From an uncultured Prevotella sp. (lineage in GTDB: Bacteria; Bacteroidota; Bacteroidia; Bacteroidales; Bacteroidaceae), in the NCBI GenBank assembly GCA_900314995.1, contig OMXK01000019.1, positions 1 to 54,054 on the forward strand: DNA of 54,054 nucleotides, written 5' to 3'. A program made the translations under genes and the position numbers. The notes under the pieces were generated by a model. That model made no database searches, was not told the origin of the DNA, and was given only the letters and a program-made list of their open reading frames with translations. Every line of letters begins with the position of its first letter. The first letter of the stretch is position 1. Below are positions 49,616-54,054 of this stretch, piece by piece.

Positions 49616-51436
49616 TTAATTTACAAGCACTTTCTTCGTCGTTCCGTCTTTCATACGGATGATATTGATGCCCTTGGTGGGCGAATTGAGGCGACGACCA
49701 TCGAGCGAATAATAGGATTCCTCGGATATTGATGTCTTCGGGCTGATAATGCCTGTCACCTCGCCTACTTCGTAAATCGTATAACTGTCTCCATTCGGAG
49801 AGAGTGCTTCACGGTAACGTTCTCTGCTGCCGTCGGGTACGATGAGTATAGTCTTGACAGGAATCGTCTGGTTGATGTTGGGCGTATCCGACAGGAACTG
49901 CAAGGTGTCAACGTGAGTCTCACTTACTCCCTTGGAATACTCGTATTGTGGGAATTTACCCTCATTATAGCCGAAGGCATAATCTTCTATCTTGGTCACT
50001 GTGCTGGGGATGGTTATCTTTTTCATGCCTTCACCGACAAAGGAAAAAGCATGTTCCTTAATCGCCGATACCGAAGACGGTATCACCAGACATCCCACCT
50101 CAGAACGTGAGAAAGCCCAGGAGCCTATTGACTTTACGGTATAAGTAACATCATTCCAGACCACCTTCTCTGGAATCTTCAGCGTATCGGCCCTGTAAAT
50201 CCACAAATCGCTAGACATCTCGGCAAGTCTCAGGTTAGTGACTTCTAACGTATGGTCTTGCTCGGATAAGATGTTAAAGGCTATACGGTCGGCGAACATA
50301 TCGCAATTGAACCATTCGCATACATCGAATCCGTTAATCACATCTGTAGCATCATCTTGGCAATAACCATTGTTTGATCCTGGCACGGTCGCTTCTGCCT
50401 CTAAGATTTGTGTCAAGGACAAGCCCCATGCCTGACGATAGAGGTCTGACGTGCCTTTAGGGACAATGATCGTCGTTTCAGAATACTTGATTGCGCCATC
50501 TTCCCATCTCGCATTACTCTCTGGCGGTGTTACAGGCAACAGTTCGAGTGTTTCGAGGAAGCATTGGGCGCTGCTGGAGCCGAAGACTTTGTCACCAAAT
50601 GTCGTCACACTGGCGGGAATGGTGGCACTCTTCAGATTCTTGCAGTTGTAGAAGGCCATATCTCCAAGTTCCTTCAGATGCCCTGGCAGGGGTACTGACA
50701 CAAAATCATTTTCGGCAAAAGCCTCTGAGGCAATGACCTCAACGTTGTCTGACAAGGTTGTCCATCTCGTCATTCCATTATCACAATAGGTTCCTTCAGG
50801 CACGGTGGTCAGATAATCAGGGAACTGCGGAATATCCTTGCCACGCCTGTGGGCGAAGACATATACACCGAGCGATTCAATCTTCAAGCCTTCGGCAAAG
50901 ATGATTTTCCCCGGGCAGAATTTACCCGTACCTTCTTGGCCAGCAAAGGCATAATCGCCAATAATCTTAACTGAATTTGGGATTAACAGTTCTTTCATGC
51001 CAGTGACAAAGCTAAACGCCTTGGCGCCTATCTCCGTCACGGTCGATGGTATCTCCACATAGTGGACATAAGACCCCGAGAATGCCCCTCTGCCTATTGC
51101 CGTAACTGTGTAGGTCTCATTCTCGAAGGATACGGTCTCAGGAATCCGGATCGTGTCTGCTACGTATATCCACCTTTCACCCGTAATCTCTTCCCAATGC
51201 AGGTTTGTAACCTCGACGGTCCTATCCTCCTGCGAAAGGATAGTGTAGGCCAGACCATCTAAGAAGAAATCGCACTGGAACAGCTCGCGAAATTGCTTAC
51301 TGTCTGTGGCAGTAGTCTGATCGCCAGCGTAGTCCTGACCTATGACGGGCCAATAGTCCTCATCATCTGATGTCTGTGCGATGGCGAAAACGGGAAGCAT
51401 CGTCAAGACAATAATAAGCAAAGATAGTTTTCTCAT
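49616..51436 (-). CDS. secreted BspA-like leucine-rich-repeat protein
   Basis: A 606-residue secreted protein: signal peptide MRKLSLLIIVLTMLPVFAIAQ, then two large homologous halves. Each half has an N-terminal unit (CDFFLDGLAYTILSQEDRTV in the first, CDMFADRIAFNILSEQDHTL in the second), a WIYxADT-IPE strand and LRR_5 repeats (VEIPSTVTEIGAKAFSFVTG; LVIPSSVSAIKEHAFSFVGE). The tail SYYSLDGRRLNSPTKGINII to KKVLVN resembles the C-terminal sorting signals of this phylum. BspA-type proteins mediate adhesion in related species. Preceded by a small secreted-protein gene 19 bases upstream. Confidence 0.88.
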   Translation of the reverse strand: MRKLSLLIIVLTMLPVFAIAQTSDDEDYWPVIGQDYAGDQTTATDSKQFRELFQCDFFLDGLAYTILSQEDRTVEVTNLHWEEITGERWIYVADTIRIPETVSFENETYTVTAIGRGAFSGSYVHYVEIPSTVTEIGAKAFSFVTGMKELLIPNSVKIIGDYAFAGQEGTGKFCPGKIIFAEGLKIESLGVYVFAHRRGKDIPQFPDYLTTVPEGTYCDNGMTRWTTLSDNVEVIASEAFAENDFVSVPLPGHLKELGDMAFYNCKNLKSATIPASVTTFGDKVFGSSSAQCFLETLELLPVTPPESNARWEDGAIKYSETTIIVPKGTSDLYRQAWGLSLTQILEAEATVPGSNNGYCQDDATDVINGFDVCEWFNCDMFADRIAFNILSEQDHTLEVTNLRLAEMSSDLWIYRADTLKIPEKVVWNDVTYTVKSIGSWAFSRSEVGCLVIPSSVSAIKEHAFSFVGEGMKKITIPSTVTKIEDYAFGYNEGKFPQYEYSKGVSETHVDTLQFLSDTPNINQTIPVKTILIVPDGSRERYREALSPNGDSYTIYEVGEVTGIISPKTSISEESYYSLDGRRLNSPTKGINIIRMKDGTTKKVLVN

Positions 51437-51455
51437 AATGATAATATTACAGTTC

Positions 51456-51632
51456 CTATAAATTAAACGGAAAGATGACTAATGTATTGCATTTTGCGCT
51501 CTCCATTTTATACTCATTACCTATTTCGCTTTCGTTAATTTTCCCGGCTGTTAACCGAACGGGCTCTTGTGCAGCACTGACAAATGTAGACATGCTACAC
51601 ATTGCCAACAATAAAATAAAGATCTTTTTCAT
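51456..51632 (-). CDS. small secreted protein, 58 aa, unknown
   Basis: A short gene with a good signal peptide (MKKIFILLLAMCSMSTFVSA) and a 37-residue mature peptide ending CNTLVIFPFNL. A TATCTTTG -7 element (51657-51664) lies 24 bases before the ATG, so it is probably transcribed, and the LRR gene follows 19 bases after its stop. It could be a leader gene, a genuine small exported peptide, or the 5' scrap of a lost gene. No family recognised. Confidence 0.5.
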   Translation of the reverse strand: MKKIFILLLAMCSMSTFVSAAQEPVRLTAGKINESEIGNEYKMESAKCNTLVIFPFNL

Positions 51633-51656
51633 TTGTGAGATTTTAGAAATTCGGAA

Positions 51657-51664
51657 CAAAGATA
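51657..51664 (-). promoter_or_regulatory. Bacteroidetes -7 element for the small protein and LRR gene
   Basis: TATCTTTG on the minus strand; no clear -33 TTTG. Confidence 0.5.
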
Positions 51665-51762
51665 GGCTTTAATTCTAATCATTTCAGTATTTTAATCCCG
51701 AATTCGTTTCACAGAAATTTCACAAGAACATTGCTAATTATCTAGTTATTAATAGTTTGTGA

Positions 51763-53520
51763 TCAAATTATCTTTTGAACCAATTCGTCAAATTTCTCTG
51801 GAGATCCTTCAATTCCGAAGATTTTCTTTAAAAGGCGTGTTCGTTTCATGGACACTACTGAGTATGAATAACCTGTCAATATAACAATATCTTTGGGTGT
51901 CAAGTACAGACGTACAAGGATACAGATGTCATAATCCTGTTGTGGAAGTTTTCCTTTATGACTATTCATCTCTGAATAAAAAGAAGGAATCTTCTGGTCA
52001 ATCATACGTCGCAATTGTGCCCAGTCCCTTTTTGTCATCTGTTGTTTTGGCTGAGTCAGAATTGCCTGAACACGCTGATAGATAGGAGTATCCATCAATT
52101 CCTTTTTTGTTACTGACACACTATTTACATTCAGTCTTGTCTCAAGTTTATTTATCTGTTCTTGATAGGACAAGATTTCTAAATTCTTCTTTTCTAATAG
52201 AAGTACGTGTTCTGCATTATTCTCATTTAGACTAGACTCCATTATTTCCAAATCCTCTTTTGCTTTTCTAAGTTTTTCCTTTCCGTCTTCATATAGGCGC
52301 TTCAGTTGATTATGGTTTTCCTGTTTCTTCCACCATGCAGCACCTATCAAGAATAGAATGAGGATCGTTGAGAATACAACAATATAAAGCATTAACTGGT
52401 GGTGATGGGCTTTGTCTGACATCTGCTGGGCTAACTGTTGGGAACGTGTATAGTTGTAGAGCGACTGCATCTGCTGAATATTGTCAGTAGTTGTCTGTAC
52501 ATAGTTTTGCCTATTCATTTCATAGCAAAGAATAGCATATTTTGCCAAAGAATCGTTTTGACCTTTTTTGTTATAAAGAAGATATAATCCATGACAACCT
52601 GCTTCTCTATGATTAGATGTTCTTTCTGGTAGCAAGAGCCTTCGAAAAGATGCTTCCGCTGAGTCTATTTTATTAATACTCAAATAATAAAGACCTTTAG
52701 AATATAAAAAAATAGCTTTTCGATTAATTATCTCTCCATCAATAAATGCACCAGATTCTGTCTGGTATCTATGTATACAACGATATGCTTCATTACTATC
52801 TCCTTTCTCTATAAGTAAATCGATAATGGGTCCTAAACAAATAGCTGCCTCATGCGTATAACCAGACTCTTTGTATAATAAAGACGCATACCTCCTGATA
52901 GCTATCACAGAATCGCTTTCATTAAGCAGTTCATAGGCATTCGCTTTTAGTTCTATTGCTTTATATGCAGAAAGGGTGTCTTTTGCTAAGAGAGCATATT
53001 TATACATGATATCCAATTCTGCCTTACATTCATACGGCAACAATTGCTCATAGAACAAACTCGCCATCTGGCTATGTAGTACCATCAACTGCCTATAGTC
53101 ACAGTCTTCACTTGTCGTATCCGCACAATCTGCGGCATTGTGGAAACTCTCCAATGCACGGGGCGACTCGCCCAAGTCGCGATAGACGCAGCCTAGGAGG
53201 TAATGGGCAAGGAGGCGGTCGTTGGCAGTGCCGTGATTGTCGTAGTATTCCACGACTTCCTTGGCAAGGGAGTCGGAGGTGAAGTCGACGTAGGCTTTGT
53301 TCTGGGCTTTCATAGTCAGCAGGTGGTAGCGCATGCGTTGGGCTTTGCTCCAGCCTTGTGCCTCACCTTTCAGACTGTCGAGCATCGCCAGGGCTACGCT
53401 GGGGCTGTCGTTCATCAACGAATCGGCCGTCCGCAACGCTGGGGTGTACCCGTCGCCTGCACACCCGATCAGCATGCAGAGCGCCCACAGGCAAAGGAGA
53501 ATATATGGTAATCGTCTCAT
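51763..53520 (-). CDS. membrane-anchored TPR regulator with C-terminal HTH
   Basis: A 585-residue protein. N-terminus MRRLPYILLCLWALCMLIGC, a lipoprotein-like signal; TPR-like helices to about residue 370 (YLLGCVYRDLGESPRALESF, KAIELKANAYELLNESDSVI); a membrane helix LMLYIVVFSTILILFLIGAA (about residues 380-400); a long coiled coil (about 410-480); and a C-terminal helix-turn-helix in VRLYLTPKDIVILTGYSYSV followed by RTRLLKKIF. This layout, TPR outside and HTH inside, is a Bacteroidetes one-piece regulator type. The start at 53520 fits the promoter at 53529-53559. Confidence 0.8.
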   Translation of the reverse strand: MRRLPYILLCLWALCMLIGCAGDGYTPALRTADSLMNDSPSVALAMLDSLKGEAQGWSKAQRMRYHLLTMKAQNKAYVDFTSDSLAKEVVEYYDNHGTANDRLLAHYLLGCVYRDLGESPRALESFHNAADCADTTSEDCDYRQLMVLHSQMASLFYEQLLPYECKAELDIMYKYALLAKDTLSAYKAIELKANAYELLNESDSVIAIRRYASLLYKESGYTHEAAICLGPIIDLLIEKGDSNEAYRCIHRYQTESGAFIDGEIINRKAIFLYSKGLYYLSINKIDSAEASFRRLLLPERTSNHREAGCHGLYLLYNKKGQNDSLAKYAILCYEMNRQNYVQTTTDNIQQMQSLYNYTRSQQLAQQMSDKAHHHQLMLYIVVFSTILILFLIGAAWWKKQENHNQLKRLYEDGKEKLRKAKEDLEIMESSLNENNAEHVLLLEKKNLEILSYQEQINKLETRLNVNSVSVTKKELMDTPIYQRVQAILTQPKQQMTKRDWAQLRRMIDQKIPSFYSEMNSHKGKLPQQDYDICILVRLYLTPKDIVILTGYSYSVVSMKRTRLLKKIFGIEGSPEKFDELVQKII

Positions 53521-53528
53521 TCTTTCTG

Positions 53529-53559
53529 CAAAGATACACAAAATATCAGAAAGCACAAA
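53529..53559 (-). promoter_or_regulatory. promoter of the TPR regulator gene
   Basis: On the minus strand TTTG (53556-53559), 19 bases, TATCTTTG (53529-53536), only 8 bases before the ATG. The -33 element lies in the T-run of the rRNA terminator. Confidence 0.6.
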
Positions 53560-53591
53560 AAAACCTCAAAGATATTGTATCTCTGAGGTTC
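53557..53591 (-). terminator. terminator of the rRNA operon
   Basis: On the minus strand AACCTCAGAGATA pairs with TATCTTTGAGGTT (53562-53574 with 53578-53590, one mismatch), followed by seven T (53557-53563). Confidence 0.85.
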
Positions 53592-53600
53592 AAAATAAAA

Positions 53601-53709
<109 letters not shown>

Positions 53710-53720
53710 GATAATTCTTT

Positions 53721-53755
53721 CATTGAACATTGACCATTGAACATTGAACATTACA
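53721..53755. repeat. five 7-base tandem repeats in the 23S-5S spacer
   Basis: CATTGAA CATTGAC CATTGAA CATTGAA CATTACA, directly next to 5S. No function visible. Confidence 0.75.
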
Positions 53756-53863
53756 TGTCCGAATGCAAGGCCATTGCCAACGTATGGGTGACTATCTCCA
53801 CACAAGAACTGTCCGTAAAGGCCCCGTCCAAGGAAACCCATTACATCTGATAATACCAGCCCG

Positions 53864-54054
53864 GCGAAAGGATTCGGGCAATTAGTAGTGCTCGGCTTTG
53901 ACGTCGCCGTCTTTACACCTGCACCCTATCAACGTCATCGTCTGTGACGACCCTCATGGAGTCCTAATCTTGCGGCTGGCTTCGCACTTAGATGCTTTCA
54001 GCGCTTATCCAATCCAGACGCGGATACCCGGCGGTGCACCTGGCGGTACAACCG
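53864..54054 (-). rRNA. rrl: 23S ribosomal RNA, 3' end (cut by window)
   Basis: On the minus strand the last ~190 bases of 23S: CGGATACCCGG-side helices, AAGCGCTGAAAGCATCTAAG, TGCGAAGCCAGCCGCAAGAT and the 3' CGAGCACTACTAATTGCCCG. The exact 3' end is uncertain by a few bases. The rest, and the 16S gene, lie beyond the right edge. Confidence 0.93.

Overview
The window reads as a chromosomal piece from a Bacteroidales bacterium, most likely Prevotellaceae (Prevotella, Segatella or Xylanibacter type). Support: most visible promoters are the Bacteroidetes kind (-33 TTTG, about 20 bases, -7 TAnnTTTG). Lineage-typical genes are present, including GldH, DUF6048/DUF6452, a BspA-type leucine-rich-repeat protein, smalltalk protein, C-terminal sorting-like tails and TPR-plus-membrane regulators. 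Shine-Dalgarno sequences are weak, and the order purH-mreB-mreC-mreD-mrdA-rodA matches the Bacteroides/Prevotella arrangement. Species cannot be fixed from the sequence alone.

Layout. 1-620: tail of an accessory island (HU-like protein cut by the window edge, a 75-base nested hairpin, a 37-residue smalltalk gene). 680-6330: a secreted beta-propeller-like protein, a BASS-type transporter, then metF, holB, ricT, gldH. 6340-12675 (minus): the rod-shape operon rodA, mrdA, mreD, mreC, mreB behind a single-domain IMP cyclohydrolase gene. 12800-16000: asnA, tRNA-Arg(CCG), a SulP transporter. 16100-19670: a lipoprotein, a carbohydrate-binding-like secreted protein and a LytS/LytTR two-component pair. 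19700-24100: M13 peptidase, a gene overlapping ftsZ, an unusual ftsZ, and a candidate small RNA with its own promoter and terminator. 24090-25080: a phage/toxin-type gene remnant and a repeat-rich non-coding block. 25150-28640: small secreted protein, a DUF2490/DUF4956/VTC-domain operon, exonuclease III. 28840-33640: CE15-like esterase and a heterodimeric ABC exporter. 33600-41000: ribH, a TPR membrane protein, recF and a DUF721 gene, then an operon of M3 peptidase, dCMP deaminase, S41 protease and 5-formyl-THF cyclo-ligase. 41000-45330: Crp regulator, ApbE, DUF6048, DUF6452, glycosyltransferase, DUF4199. 45480-47270: SRP RNA, tRNA-Thr(TGT) and a sensor-kinase-like gene without the phospho-acceptor histidine. 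47400-49150: SPFH, Arc-type and DUF1648 genes. 49150-49615: a second repeat-rich non-coding block. 49616-53520: LRR protein, small secreted protein, TPR regulator. 53557-54054: the 3' end of an rRNA operon (terminator, 5S, 23S end), minus strand.

Most of the window is core housekeeping: cell wall elongation, division, DNA replication and repair, folate, riboflavin and purine metabolism, translation. The most unusual content is non-coding. It includes a 93/94-bp promoter cassette present twice in front of unrelated secreted-enzyme genes, and two blocks each carrying a perfect 31-bp inverted repeat built of short tandem units plus a strong hairpin. It also includes the ~98-nt structured RNA candidate at 24001-24098. 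I see no CRISPR array, no intact insertion sequence and no complete defence system.
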